Assembly (NCBI RefSeq): GCF_003601975.1
Contig: NZ_QZWZ01000008.1
Span: forward strand, 1 to 64,000
Reading direction: 5' to 3'
Origin: Mesorhizobium waimense
GTDB taxonomy: Bacteria; Pseudomonadota; Alphaproteobacteria; Rhizobiales; Rhizobiaceae
Length of the DNA stretch: 64,000 bases
Shown: piece after piece, positions 36,480-45,629 of the stretch
Numbering within the stretch: position 1 is the stretch's first letter
Layout: every line of letters starts with the position of its first letter
Made by a program: the position numbers and the translations under genes
The notes under the pieces: model-generated
What the model was told of the DNA's origin: nothing
The model's input: only the letters and a program-made list of their open reading frames with translations
The model's database searches: none

Positions 36480-38309
36480 TTAAGCAGCGCCGACCACCTT
36501 TGCCGACTTCTCGAAACGCTTGCGCTCGTTCGGGTCGAGATAAAGCTTGCGGAGCCGAATGGTCTTCGGCGTCACCTCGACCAGCTCGTCGTCCTGGATC
36601 CAGGCCAGCGCGCGCTCCAGCGTCATGCGGATCGGCGGCGTCAGTTTGACTGCCTCGTCCTTGCCGGCGGCGCGGATGTTGGTCAGCTTCTTGCCCTTCA
36701 GCACGTTCACTTCGAGGTCATTGTCGCGGCTGTGGATGCCGATGATCATGCCCTGATAGACCTTGACGCCCGGATCGATGACCATCGGGCCGCGGTCTTC
36801 CAGGTTCCACATGGCGTAGGCCACCGCCTCGCCCTGTTCGTTGGAGATCAGCACACCGTTGGTGCGGCCCGGCAGTTCGCCCTTGTAGGGCTGATAGGCG
36901 TGGAACAGCCGGTTCATCACGGCGGTGCCGCGCGTATCGGTCAACAGTTCCGACTGGTAGCCGATCAGGCCGCGTGTCGGCGCGTGGAAGACGATGCGCT
37001 GGCGGTTACCACCGGACGGGCGCAATTCGACCATCTCGGCTTTGCGCTCCGACATCTTCTGCACGACGATGCCGGCATGCTCCTCATCGACGTCGATGAC
37101 GACCTCCTCGACCGGCTCCAGCAATTCGCCATTGTCGCCGTTCTGCATGACGACGCGCGGCCGCGACACGGCGATCTCAAACCCTTCGCGACGCATCGTC
37201 TCGATCAGCACGGCCAGCTGCAATTCGCCGCGCCCGGAAACGAAGAATGAATCCTTGTCCGGCGATTCCTCGATCTTCAGCGCGACATTGCCTTCGGCTT
37301 CGCGCAGCAGGCGGTCGCGGATGACGCGACTGGTCACCTTGTCGCCTTCGGTGCCGGCCAGCGGTGAATCGTTGACCAGGAACGACATCGTCACCGTCGG
37401 CGGATCGATCGGCTGCGCATGCAGCGGCTCGGTCACCGCAGGGTCGCAGAACGTGTCGGCGACGGTGCCCTTCGACAGGCCGGCAATGGCGACGATGTCA
37501 CCCGCCTGCGCCTCGTCGATCGGCTGGCGCTCGAGGCCACGGAAAGCGAGGATCTTGGAGATACGGCCGGTCTCGACCAGTGTGCCGTCATGGTGCAGCA
37601 CCTTGACCGGCTGGTTGGATTTCAACGTGCCGGATTCGATGCGGCCGGTGATGATGCGACCGAGGAAGGGATTGGCTTCCAGGATGGTGCCGATCATGCG
37701 GAACGGGCCGGGATGCACGGTCGGCGTCGGCACATGCTTGATGACGAGGTCGAACAGCGGCGCCAGGCCCTGGTCCTTCGGGCCCTCAGGGTTTTCCGAG
37801 ACCCAGCCGTCGCGGCCTGAACCGTACAGAATGGGGAAGTCGAGCTGCTCGTCGGTGGCGTCGAGTGCGGCAAACAGGTCGAACACCTCGTTGACCACCT
37901 CGACATGACGAGCGTCCGGGCGATCGATCTTGTTGATGACGACGATCGGTTTCAGCCCGACTTTCAGCGCCTTGCCGACGACAAACTTGGTCTGCGGCAT
38001 TGGCCCTTCGGCGGCGTCGACCAGCACGATGGCCGAATCCACCATCGACAGAATGCGCTCGACCTCGCCGCCGAAGTCGGCGTGGCCGGGGGTGTCGACG
38101 ATGTTGATGCGGGTATCCTTCCAGTCGACCGAGGTCGCCTTGGCCAGGATGGTGATGCCGCGTTCCTTTTCGAGGTCGTTGGAATCCATGGCGCGCTCGG
38201 CGACGCGCTGGTTGTCGCGGAAGGAGCCGGACTGCCTCAGAAGCTGGTCGACGAGGGTGGTTTTTCCATGGTCGACGTGCGCGATGATCGCGATATTACG
38301 AATTTTCAT
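36480..38309 (-). CDS. typA: Ribosome-associated GTPase TypA/BipA
   Basis: A 609-residue translational GTPase of standard length. It has all GTP-binding motifs: [10 protein letters not shown] (G1), ERGITI (G2), DTPGHADF (G3) and NKIDRPD (G4). Domains resembling EF-G III and V follow, with the C-terminal TypA-specific part ending near [17 protein letters not shown]. It acts on ribosomes during stress and cold adaptation in other bacteria. The ATG at 38309 gives the canonical [15 protein letters not shown] start. Confidence 0.97.
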   Translation of the reverse strand: MKIRNIAIIAHVDHGKTTLVDQLLRQSGSFRDNQRVAERAMDSNDLEKERGITILAKATSVDWKDTRINIVDTPGHADFGGEVERILSMVDSAIVLVDAAEGPMPQTKFVVGKALKVGLKPIVVINKIDRPDARHVEVVNEVFDLFAALDATDEQLDFPILYGSGRDGWVSENPEGPKDQGLAPLFDLVIKHVPTPTVHPGPFRMIGTILEANPFLGRIITGRIESGTLKSNQPVKVLHHDGTLVETGRISKILAFRGLERQPIDEAQAGDIVAIAGLSKGTVADTFCDPAVTEPLHAQPIDPPTVTMSFLVNDSPLAGTEGDKVTSRVIRDRLLREAEGNVALKIEESPDKDSFFVSGRGELQLAVLIETMRREGFEIAVSRPRVVMQNGDNGELLEPVEEVVIDVDEEHAGIVVQKMSERKAEMVELRPSGGNRQRIVFHAPTRGLIGYQSELLTDTRGTAVMNRLFHAYQPYKGELPGRTNGVLISNEQGEAVAYAMWNLEDRGPMVIDPGVKVYQGMIIGIHSRDNDLEVNVLKGKKLTNIRAAGKDEAVKLTPPIRMTLERALAWIQDDELVEVTPKTIRLRKLYLDPNERKRFEKSAKVVGAA

Positions 38310-38505
38310 TTTATGGTCTCGGGAGCGTTGCAGGCAGCAGGCCCAAAGGCGCAGCCTCTTTCGGTTGCGCGGCTCATACAGGGTTTTTCGCATTTGCGAA
38401 AGAGGAGGCTCGTCACCAAATACTCATCAAATCTTAAACATCCACGTGTGAAATGATTTTGTTAACCAAGGCGGAACCTTTCGGGGTCCGGGCAGTTCGA
38501 ACGTC

Positions 38506-38784
38506 ATGACCGATCAAGTCAGCAAATTCCGGCCGATTCTCGCTTGGGCGGCACTCGCCTTCGTTCTGGCGGCAGGCGCCGCGCAGCCCGCCGCGACGCT
38601 CAAGGGAAATCCCGCCTTGCCATCCGAGACGCAGACGGCCGAGCAGCTCTACGCCGACGCCCCTGATGGCGTCGATCCTATCGTGACCGGCCCGGTCAGC
38701 GCCGCCTTCAAGCAGCAGCAAAAGGCATCCGGCTGCGACAGTGCGGTTTGGCCGAAGATTCCCGTCGCCTGCTATCCGGACTAG
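38506..38784 (+). CDS. Small secreted protein of unknown function
   Basis: A 92-residue protein. Residues 10-28 (ILAWAALAFVLAAGAAQPA) form a signal-peptide-like segment and the mature part has two cysteines (SGCDSAVWPKIPVACYPD), which could form one disulfide in the periplasm. I do not recognise the family. It is divergent from typA and followed directly by an inverted repeat that contains its stop codon. Confidence 0.6.
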   Translation: MTDQVSKFRPILAWAALAFVLAAGAAQPAATLKGNPALPSETQTAEQLYADAPDGVDPIVTGPVSAAFKQQQKASGCDSAVWPKIPVACYPD

Positions 38785-38824
38785 AGCGCCGCGCGCGCCC
38801 TTGGGCGCGCAACAGGACGCTCTA
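38782..38824. repeat. Inverted repeat overlapping a stop codon
   Basis: TAGAGCG (38782-38788) against CGCTCTA (38818-38824), with inner GCGCGC and GCGCGC arms. The TAG stop of the small secreted protein lies in the left arm. It probably acts as a terminator and resembles palindromic units common in Rhizobiales. Confidence 0.65.
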
Positions 38825-38852
38825 GCACCTTGAACCCAGCCGAACGGAACCC

Positions 38853-40421
38853 TTACGCCGACCGCACAGGATCGAGCGTGACCTTGTAAAGTTCGTTGTC
38901 GTCGCGATCCATCAGCCGCACAGTCATCTGTTCGCTGGCGCCATTGATGTCGACGAGGCCGAAGAACTGCAGGCCGGCCGACGGCGGCAGGTTCTGGCCC
39001 TGTTCGGCGGTCGGCGCCTTGATGAATTTCAGCTCCGGCCCGAAGGTCATGTCGAAATCGTTGGGGCCGAACGTACCGGCGTGGATCGGCCCGGAGACGA
39101 ATTCCCAGAACGGGTTGAAATCCTGGAACTGTGCCTTGTCCGGGTTGTAATAGTGCGCCGCCGTGTAGTGCACGTCGGCGGTGAGCCACACCGTGTTGCT
39201 TATGCTGGCATTCTTGATGTAGCGCAGCAGGTCGGCGATCTCGAGCTCGCGACCCGTTGGCGCACCATTGTCGCCATTGCTGACCGCTTCGGCGCCGGCC
39301 TTCTTGGCGGCGTCGTCCCAGACGACGAGGCCGAGCGGCATGTCGGCGGCGATGATCTTCCAGGTCGCGTTGGAGTTGGCCAGCTCGCGCTTCAGCCACT
39401 TGGTCTGCTGTTCGCCAAGCATGCGCGACTGCGGCGTCATCGTATCCTGCATGCCCGGGCTGTTGGGGCCGCGATAGGAGCGCATGTCGAGGAAGAACAC
39501 GTCGAGCAGCGGCCCATAGGCGATCTTGCGGTAGACGCGGCCGGGTTCGGACGGCTCGTAGCGGATCGTCGTCATCTCGTGGAAGGCGCGCGCAGCGCGG
39601 GCCGCCAGCACATGGATGGATTTTTCCGTGTAGCGGTTGTCGGCGCTCAAATCCTTCGAATCCGACCAGTTGTTCAGCACCTCATGGTCGTCCCACTGGT
39701 AGAAGGTCGGGCAGATGGCGCTGAGGCCGAGCACGTGTTTGTCCATCATGTTGTATTTCCACTGGTCCCGGTATTCGTCGAGCGTCTCGGCGACCTTGCG
39801 CTTGCCGTCAATGAGCACGACGTTCTTCCACTTGCCGCCGCCGGGCAGGTCGACCTCGTCCTTCATCGCGCCGTCGGCATAGATGGTGTCGCCGGAATGC
39901 AGGAAGAAGTCGGGCGTGTGCTTGCCGATCGTGGCGTAGGTCTTCATGCCGGTCTCGTCGATGCCCCAGCCCTGGCCGGCGGTATCGCCCGACCAGGCGA
40001 ACTTGATGTCACGCTTGGAGGCAGGCGCGGTGCGGAAGCGGCCGACGATCGGTTCGGAGACGGCGTTGATGTCGGCGAGATCGGCAGCAGTCGTGCGGTA
40101 GAAAATGTCCTGGTCGGAGGCAAGCTCGGTAAGCAGTCGCTTCACCGTGTAGTCGCTGGCAGGCGACGTATCGAGCGATGCAAGCCGCGTCGCATTGGCG
40201 AAACTTTCCGTCATCGAGACTTCGAACATGACACGCGCCGGACGGTCGGTGCGTGTCCACACCATGCCGCTGGTGGCGTCGACATCGCCCGACTGGACGC
40301 CATGGGTAAAGCCCGGCCGCTGATTGGCGCGCGAATAATAGGGCAGCGCAAGGCCCGATGCGCCGACCAGGCCAAGGGCGCTGGCGGAGGTGACGAAAGC
40401 GCGGCGGGAAATTGTCTTCAT
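38853..40421 (-). CDS. phoD: PhoD-like alkaline phosphatase/phosphodiesterase
   Basis: A 522-residue exported enzyme. The twin-arginine signal is at the N-terminus (SRRAFVTSASALGLVG), followed by FTHGVQSGDVDATSGMVWTR, AWSGDTAGQG, FFLHSGDTIYADG and WDDHEVLNNW, the usual PhoD metal-site motifs, with WLTADVHYTAAHYYNP nearer the C-terminus. PhoD enzymes hydrolyse phosphomonoesters or diesters and bind calcium and iron. The ATG at 40421 follows AGGAGA; no Pho box was recognised upstream. Confidence 0.92.
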   Translation of the reverse strand: MKTISRRAFVTSASALGLVGASGLALPYYSRANQRPGFTHGVQSGDVDATSGMVWTRTDRPARVMFEVSMTESFANATRLASLDTSPASDYTVKRLLTELASDQDIFYRTTAADLADINAVSEPIVGRFRTAPASKRDIKFAWSGDTAGQGWGIDETGMKTYATIGKHTPDFFLHSGDTIYADGAMKDEVDLPGGGKWKNVVLIDGKRKVAETLDEYRDQWKYNMMDKHVLGLSAICPTFYQWDDHEVLNNWSDSKDLSADNRYTEKSIHVLAARAARAFHEMTTIRYEPSEPGRVYRKIAYGPLLDVFFLDMRSYRGPNSPGMQDTMTPQSRMLGEQQTKWLKRELANSNATWKIIAADMPLGLVVWDDAAKKAGAEAVSNGDNGAPTGRELEIADLLRYIKNASISNTVWLTADVHYTAAHYYNPDKAQFQDFNPFWEFVSGPIHAGTFGPNDFDMTFGPELKFIKAPTAEQGQNLPPSAGLQFFGLVDINGASEQMTVRLMDRDDNELYKVTLDPVRSA

Positions 40422-40529
40422 GGCTGTCTCCTGGATGGCTCCGAACGGTGCCCCAAGGTCCAGCCTCAATGTTTCAGCCACATCTCCAAACCATGAAGGT
40501 TTCGTAACAACCACAGGCGGCCTCTTCGC

Positions 40530-40685
40530 TTCACCCCCTGCGGGAGAAGGTGGATCGGCGCGCAGCGCCGAGACGGATGAGGTGTGTTGGAACGAATGAG
40601 GCGGCGGCGATTTCAGACATCGTGCCAAGCTGGAGCACCCCTCATCCGACCGAGCTTCGCTCGGCCACCTTCTCCCACAGGGGTG
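40530..40685. repeat. Palindromic intergenic repeat, copy 2
   Basis: Reverse-complement copy of the element at 14317-14496. It shares the GAAGGTGGATCGGCGCGCAGC-type left end (split), ACGGATGAGG, GCCAAGCTGGA, CCCCTCATCCGACCGAGCTT and TCGGCCACCTTCT segments. It lies upstream of phoD. Confidence 0.85.
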
Positions 40686-40692
40686 TTTGGAC

Positions 40693-40795
40693 CGGAGACA
40701 TCGCGAACAGGTGTGCGAGGACATCGCGAACAGTTTTGCGCTTTTTGCGCGAGGGGTTCGGGATGCCATTCGAGGACAGAAGCGCGATGTCTCCG
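40693..40795. repeat. MITE-like element with 13-bp inverted ends
   Basis: CGGAGACATCGCG (40693-40705) and CGCGATGTCTCCG (40783-40795) are perfect 13-bp inverted repeats. Inside, GACATCGCGAACAG occurs twice (40697-40710 and 40720-40733) with a 23-bp period. No coding sequence; it may be a remnant of a mobile element. It abuts the repeat at 40530-40685. Confidence 0.65.
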
Positions 40796-40819
40796 AAGGG
40801 AGGGCCGCACGCAGACGCC

Positions 40820-42103
40820 TTAAGCCGCCTGCGGCTCCGGGTCGAACGCTGGCCTACTGGTGTTGATGAGCAGCGAGATACAGGCGGCGGCGATCGCGGT
40901 CATACCGGCGATCATGAAGGCCAGTTCGTAATTGCCTTGCAATTCGCGCATGGTGCCGCCGAAGAATGCGGCGCTTGCCGCACCCACCTGGTGCCCGGCG
41001 ACGATCCAGCCGAAGACGATCGGCCCGCTGCGGTCGCCGAACGCCTCGTTGGCAAGCCGCAGCGTCGGCGGCACGGTGGCGATCCAGTCCAGCCCATAGA
41101 GCACGGCGAAGATGATCAGGCTGGTCGCCGAGAAACCGGAATAGGGCAGGTAGATCAGCGACAGGCCGCGGATGGCATAGTAGACGCCGAGCAGCTTGCG
41201 CGGATCGAAGCGGTCGGTGAGCCAGCCCGACAGCGTCGTGCCGATCAGGTCAAAGATGCCCATCATCGACAGAAGGCCGGCGGCCTGCACCTCGCCGATG
41301 CCCATGTCGCCGCAGAAGGCGATCAGATGCGTGCCGACCAGTCCGTTGGTGGTGAAACCGCAAACGAAGAAGGTGGCAAACAGGTACCAGAAGACACGCG
41401 TGCCGGCGGCGCGCCGAAGCGTGCCCAGCGTGTGCGCCAGGAAATTACCCTGGGACGCCGGCGATGTCGGCGGCACGTCGTCGGCCTCCGCACCATAGCG
41501 CACCATGCCGATCGAGGCCGGGCGCTCCGGCACCAGCAGCCAGACCAGCGGCAGGAGAGCGGCGGTGGCGATCGCGATCGCGATGGCGACCGGCTTCCAG
41601 CCGCCCGACTGGGCGAGCGCAGCCAGCAGCGGCAGGAACACCAGCAGGCCGGTGGCGCTGGAAGCCGACATCAGCCCCATCACAAGGCCGCGATTGGTCT
41701 TGAACCAGCGATTGACGATGGTGGCGCCGAGCACGGTGGCGACCGCGCCCGAGCCGATGCCGGAAAACACGCCCCAGGTGATCAGCAGGTGCCACGGCTT
41801 GGTCATCAGCAGGCTGAGCGCCGTCGAACCCGACATGATCAGCAGCGCGGCGAGCAGCGTGCGGCGCAGGCCGATCCGTTCCATCAACGCAGCGGCAAAC
41901 GGCCCGGTCAGGCCGTAGAGAAAGATGCCGATGGCGGCGGCCAGCGAGACGACATCGCGCCGCCAGCCAAAACTCTCCTCCAGCGGCAGCATCATGACGG
42001 AGGGGGCCGAGCGCAGGCCGGCGGCGATCAGCAGGCAGAGGAAGATGACGCCGACCACGACGAAAGCGTAGCGCTGGCCAAACGGACGGGATTGAGCTAT
42101 CAT
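40820..42103 (-). CDS. MFS transporter
   Basis: A 427-residue permease with about 12 hydrophobic segments. It begins RYAFVVVGVIFLCLLIAAGLRSAPSVMMLPLE in two stretches and resembles the oxalate/formate and monocarboxylate group of MFS proteins; the substrate is not evident. The ATG at 42103 is the last base of the coding strand before an operator half at 42104. The frame continues open to 42577 across the tetR gene, but that part is antisense noise. It is divergent from and probably repressed by the adjacent TetR regulator. Confidence 0.88.
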   Translation of the reverse strand: MIAQSRPFGQRYAFVVVGVIFLCLLIAAGLRSAPSVMMLPLEESFGWRRDVVSLAAAIGIFLYGLTGPFAAALMERIGLRRTLLAALLIMSGSTALSLLMTKPWHLLITWGVFSGIGSGAVATVLGATIVNRWFKTNRGLVMGLMSASSATGLLVFLPLLAALAQSGGWKPVAIAIAIATAALLPLVWLLVPERPASIGMVRYGAEADDVPPTSPASQGNFLAHTLGTLRRAAGTRVFWYLFATFFVCGFTTNGLVGTHLIAFCGDMGIGEVQAAGLLSMMGIFDLIGTTLSGWLTDRFDPRKLLGVYYAIRGLSLIYLPYSGFSATSLIIFAVLYGLDWIATVPPTLRLANEAFGDRSGPIVFGWIVAGHQVGAASAAFFGGTMRELQGNYELAFMIAGMTAIAAACISLLINTSRPAFDPEPQAA

Positions 42104-42168
42104 GTTACTGACCGGTACGTTGCAATTGGGCGGCACTATCCATACGTACCGGTCAGTAACATTGTCAA
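42104..42168. promoter_or_regulatory. Duplicated TetR operators and divergent promoters
   Basis: GTTACTGACCGGTACGT (42104-42120) is repeated as its exact inverse at 42144-42160, each half holding ACCGGT. On the minus strand TTGACA (42168-42163) drives the MFS gene with one operator in its spacer. TTGCAA (42120-42125) and TACGTA (42143-42148) could drive tetR, overlapping the second operator. Confidence 0.8.
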
Positions 42169-42181
42169 GCGAGTCTTTTGC

Positions 42182-42799
42182 ATGCCATCGGACAATAAAA
42201 TTGAACCGTCCATCAAGGACCCTCACGCGTCGGTCCTGCCGAGAGCCGCCGAGAAGATCCTCGACGTGGCCCGCGACCTCTTCTATCGGCAGGGCATCAG
42301 GGCGATCGGCGTCGACGAGATCGTCAAGCGCGCCGGCGTCACCAAGCCCAGCCTCTACCGCAGCTTTCCGTCCAAGGACGAATTGGCCGCATCCTACCTG
42401 CGGCAATACGACCTTGAGTTCTGGGAACGCTTCGACGAGGCGGTGCATGCCCATCCCGGCAATCCGCGCACCCAGATCAACGCCTTCCTCGCCCGCGTCG
42501 GCAAGCGCACGCAAAAGTCCGACTACCGCGGCTGCGGCATGACCAACGCGGCGATCGAATATCCCGAGCACGGGCACCCGGCCCGCGTGGTGAGCGAGGC
42601 CAACAAGCAGGAACTGCGCCGCCGCCTGCGCGCCATGGCGACGGCGATGGGTGCTGCCGATTCCGACACGCTGGGCGATGGACTGCTGCTCCTGATCGAG
42701 GGCGCCTATATCAGCGGCCAGCTGTTCGGGTTAGGCGGGCCGGCAGGGACTGTGGCACGCAACGCCGACCTGCTGATCGAAGCCAGCTTGAAGAAATAG
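42182..42799 (+). CDS. TetR-family repressor
   Basis: A 205-residue regulator. The DNA-binding region is ILDVARDLFYRQGIRAIGVDEIVKRAGVTKPSLYRSFPSKDELAASYL (about 26-73, given in part), followed by a ligand-binding helical domain. It begins at ATG 42182; no strong Shine-Dalgarno is seen. It is divergent from the MFS permease with two identical operator sites between them, the standard arrangement for an efflux or uptake pair controlled by its substrate. Confidence 0.9.
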   Translation: MPSDNKIEPSIKDPHASVLPRAAEKILDVARDLFYRQGIRAIGVDEIVKRAGVTKPSLYRSFPSKDELAASYLRQYDLEFWERFDEAVHAHPGNPRTQINAFLARVGKRTQKSDYRGCGMTNAAIEYPEHGHPARVVSEANKQELRRRLRAMATAMGAADSDTLGDGLLLLIEGAYISGQLFGLGGPAGTVARNADLLIEASLKK

Positions 42800-42843
42800 C
42801 GTTTGACGATACGCTGTGACGACCTCCAATGGAGTTGTCCGCC

Positions 42844-43437
42844 ATGCGTGCCTCGCTGCTTGCTCCGCTTGCCCTCGCTGGTCTCTGCCAGGCAGCCCAC
42901 GCCGACGGCATTGCCAGCGTCTACACCGACCTCGACTGGAAGAAGGATTGCGTCACCTATGCGAAGGCCGAGGAAGGCGAAGGCGACTGGGCCAATCTCG
43001 CCTGCTCCGGCTATCGTGGCTACCCGGTGCTGGTCGCTTATGACGACGCCCGCGAGTCGCTCTACTACGGCTTTCCGTCCGACGACATGACCTCGGTCTG
43101 GGAGAGCTTTTCCGGCTTCAACTCGGCCGGTCCCAAGATCGAATGGCGCATCGAGACCACGGGCGACATCGCCATCCCCTTCGCTGTTATCCACCGCCGT
43201 TCGATCGGCAATCCCGAGGACGATAACAAGCCGACCGAGGTGCTGGTCGTCGCCAAGGTAGCGCAGCCGGAGGCCCATGACGGCTGCACGGTCGGGCTGG
43301 TGCTGGCCACCGGCAACCCGCAAGCCAACGATCAGGCGCGCAAGCTGGCCGACGACAAGGCGAAGAGCTTTGCCTGCGGCAAGGACAAGCGCGTGGTGAT
43401 CGGCGACGCACCCGACTTCGGCCGGGTTGATAACTGA
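42844..43437 (+). CDS. Exported protein of unknown function
   Basis: A 197-residue protein with a signal peptide ending near AHA-DG (MRASLLAPLALAGLCQAAHA). The mature part has YKxxDC-like cysteines (DCVTYAKAE, NLACSGYRGYPVLVAYDDARESLYYGF in two parts) and DGCTVGLVLATGNPQANDQARKLADDKAKSFAC in the C-terminal half. I do not recognise the family. The start at 42844 follows GGAG; an ATG at 42829 is an alternative. Confidence 0.75.
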   Translation: MRASLLAPLALAGLCQAAHADGIASVYTDLDWKKDCVTYAKAEEGEGDWANLACSGYRGYPVLVAYDDARESLYYGFPSDDMTSVWESFSGFNSAGPKIEWRIETTGDIAIPFAVIHRRSIGNPEDDNKPTEVLVVAKVAQPEAHDGCTVGLVLATGNPQANDQARKLADDKAKSFACGKDKRVVIGDAPDFGRVDN

Positions 43438-43468
43438 AGACCGTGGAGATTGGCCGAAGCGCCTCTAA

Positions 43469-43631
43469 CTTCGTCATCCTCGGGCTTGACCCGAGGATCC
43501 ATGCCGCGACAACAACAACGCCGCAACGGTGCAGAACTCTGTTTCGCCGCGCACTTCACCTGGCGTCACGGCATGGATACCAGGGTCTTTGCGACGCCGC
43601 TTCGCGGCTGCTCCGCCCTGATATGACGAAG
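43469..43631. repeat. Inverted-repeat element upstream of the ppa stop
   Basis: Outer arms CTTCGTCAT (43469-43477) and ATGACGAAG (43623-43631); inner arms ATCCATGCCG (43497-43506) and CGGCATGGAT (43569-43578). CCTCGGGCTTGACCCGAGG lies just inside the left arm. This is a type of intergenic repeat seen in many alphaproteobacteria. Confidence 0.7.
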
Positions 43632-43636
43632 CTGAG

Positions 43637-44170
43637 TTACTTGCTCGCCTTCGCCCGCGCGATCGCGTCGACGATCATCTTCTTGGCATACTTCGAATCG
43701 TGCCAGCCCTCGATCTTGACCCATTTGCCGGGTTCGAGATCCTTGTAGTGCTCGAAGAAGTGCTGAACCTGCTGGCGGGTGATGTCGGGCAACTGCGTAT
43801 ACTCGGTGACGTTCTCGTAGCGCAGCGTCAGCTTGGGCGACGGCACGGCGATGATCTTTTCGTCCTGGCCGGCATTGTCTTCCATGATCAGCACGCCGAT
43901 CGGCCGCACATTGATGACGCAACCCGGCACCAGCGCGCGCGTGTTGCAGACCAGCACGTCGATCGGGTCACCATCGCCCGACAGCGTGTGCGGCACGAAG
44001 CCGTAGTTGCCGGGATAGCGCATCGAGGTGTGCAGGAAGCGGTCGACGAACAGCGTGCCGGCCTCCTTGTCCATCTCGTACTTGATCGGCTCGCCGCCGA
44101 TCGGCACCTCGATGATGACGTTGAGGTCTTCCGGTGGGTTCTTTCCGGTGGCTATCGCTTCGATACGCAT
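43637..44170 (-). CDS. ppa: Inorganic pyrophosphatase
   Basis: A 177-residue family I soluble pyrophosphatase of usual length. Active-site aspartates are in [11 protein letters not shown], and [26 protein letters not shown] and IKVEGWHD-like WVKIEGWHD are conserved. It hydrolyses pyrophosphate to two phosphates and pulls biosynthetic reactions forward. A palindromic element lies just beyond its stop. Confidence 0.96.
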   Translation of the reverse strand: MRIEAIATGKNPPEDLNVIIEVPIGGEPIKYEMDKEAGTLFVDRFLHTSMRYPGNYGFVPHTLSGDGDPIDVLVCNTRALVPGCVINVRPIGVLIMEDNAGQDEKIIAVPSPKLTLRYENVTEYTQLPDITRQQVQHFFEHYKDLEPGKWVKIEGWHDSKYAKKMIVDAIARAKASK

Positions 44171-44270
44171 TGGTTTTCCCTCTCTCGATTTCCGAGATCG
44201 ATAGCGGGCGACGCGGCACGGTGCAATGCGGCGAATGGTGCTCAGGACCCGGCGGCAGGCCTTCAGGCCG

Positions 44271-44777
44271 TCATTCCCAGACGAAAGCGACCTTCTTCAG
44301 CGCCTTCTGTTCGAAGATCTCGACGCCCTCGGCGACATCACGACCGCCGGCGCCGGCATAGAAGGAGAGCGCGTTCTGGTTGTCTTCCAGCGCCCACACA
44401 ACCATGCCTTTCAGGCCGTGGTCGGCGAGTCGCGCTCGCGCGGCCTTGAACAGCCGGCTGCCGAGCCCGATGCCCTGGTATTCCGGACGCAGGTAAAGCT
44501 CATAGATCTCGCCCTGCTGCCTGAGCTCGCGGGCGCGGTTCTTGCCGATCGTGGCATAGCCGGCGATCTTGCCGCCGATTTCGACCACCAGCACCGTGGC
44601 GGCGCGGCGGATGGCGTTCGCCCACCAGTCGGCGCCGCGACGGTTGATCATCGAAGTCAGCGTGCGGTGCGGGATGATGCCGGAATAGGCGCCGCGCCAG
44701 GCCTCCTGGTGCACGTCGGCGATGGCGCCGGCGTCGCGCGGCTCGGCTTTCCTGATGTCGATGGTCAGCGTGTTCAT
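44271..44777 (-). CDS. GNAT-family N-acetyltransferase
   Basis: A 168-residue acetyltransferase. It has [24 protein letters not shown] at the N-terminus and the acetyl-CoA binding segment [24 protein letters not shown] (RxxGxG loop) in the middle, followed by [23 protein letters not shown]. Substrate is not evident. It is the next leftward gene after the TPM gene cluster. Confidence 0.87.
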   Translation of the reverse strand: MNTLTIDIRKAEPRDAGAIADVHQEAWRGAYSGIIPHRTLTSMINRRGADWWANAIRRAATVLVVEIGGKIAGYATIGKNRARELRQQGEIYELYLRPEYQGIGLGSRLFKAARARLADHGLKGMVVWALEDNQNALSFYAGAGGRDVAEGVEIFEQKALKKVAFVWE

Positions 44778-44875
44778 AATTGCTTAACCATAAACCCGCA
44801 TCGCCCGATTGCAAAGAGTCCGGTCGCCGGCTGCAACGCTTTCGCACAGGCGGATGATACGTTGACGAGGCAAGG

Positions 44876-44986
44876 GAGAGCCTGTCTGAAAATGCGCTCT
44901 GCCGAGGCGGATGGCGTGGTTCGAGAACCGAAGCGCAGAAAACCGCGTCAGGCGTCCGGCAGAGTAGCGTTTGCAGACAGGCTCTC
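44876..44986. repeat. MITE-like inverted-repeat element, 111 bp
   Basis: GAGAGCCTGTCTG (44876-44888) and CAGACAGGCTCTC (44974-44986) are perfect 13-bp inverted ends, with inner CTCTGCCG and CGGCAGAG arms. The right end overlaps two bases of the TPM gene's stop codon (TGA, 44985-44987). Confidence 0.7.
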
Positions 44987-45623
44987 AGATTTCGACCAAG
45001 TGGTCGTCGAGCTCGTTGGCATCGCCGGCCGTGACCGGAAAATGCTCCCGCAGCACGGCGCCGACTGATTCGATCGCCTTGACGAAGCCGTCGGCGAGAC
45101 GGTCGTCGCTGGCGTGCGCGGTAAGGTCGCCCACCACGCCGTCCCAGACATGCTGGCCGACCTTGGCGTCGATGCCGCTGTCGGCGACCACTTCGGCATA
45201 GCGCTCGGCGATCGAGACGAAGACAAGCACGCCGGTGCGCGCCGTGGTGCGGTGGACGTTGCGGGCGAGGAACTGCTTGATCGCATTGGCGTGCGCCGCC
45301 TGGTAGCGCAGCCGCCGCGGCACGAGATGGATGCGCAAGCCGGGCAGCGCCCACAGCAGGAAAAGCACCGAGGCCAGCGCCAGAAGCTGATCGAAGACGA
45401 AATGCGGCAGGCGGATCGTCAGCCACCATGCCTCCAGCCCGTAGGCGACGGCGAGGCTGACGATCAGCATGGCCAGCGTCGCCATGAAGGCGGCCGGAAA
45501 GAAATAGCCGTCGCTGGCGCGCGCCACGACGCAGTAGATCTCGCCATCGGTTTTGGATTCGGCGGCGCGGATCGCTTCGGCGATGCGATCATGGTCCTGC
45601 GGGCTGATCGGTCGTGTTGCCAT
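44985..45623 (-). CDS. TPM domain membrane protein
   Basis: A 212-residue protein with a TPM (DUF477) domain: IAEAIRAAESKTDGEIYCVVAR near the start and a C-terminal half containing VLVFVSIAERYAEVVADSGIDAKVG (in two blocks) and AVLREHFPVTAGDANELDDHLVEI. Two hydrophobic segments cover about 46-95. TPM proteins usually travel with LemA; here lemA and two further TPM genes lie just upstream in the same operon. Function in the family is uncertain; a role in photosystem or membrane protein repair has been proposed for plant relatives. Confidence 0.85.
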   Translation of the reverse strand: MATRPISPQDHDRIAEAIRAAESKTDGEIYCVVARASDGYFFPAAFMATLAMLIVSLAVAYGLEAWWLTIRLPHFVFDQLLALASVLFLLWALPGLRIHLVPRRLRYQAAHANAIKQFLARNVHRTTARTGVLVFVSIAERYAEVVADSGIDAKVGQHVWDGVVGDLTAHASDDRLADGFVKAIESVGAVLREHFPVTAGDANELDDHLVEI

Positions 45624-45629
45624 CTCGTC

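Noticed and set aside
40550-42181. In-frame 540-codon extension upstream of tetR
   Set aside because: It runs antisense through the MFS gene and through two repeats; the TetR-like sequence only starts at 42182.
42104-42577. N-terminal extension of the MFS permease frame
   Set aside because: It crosses the operators and the tetR gene antisense. The membrane protein begins naturally at 42103.
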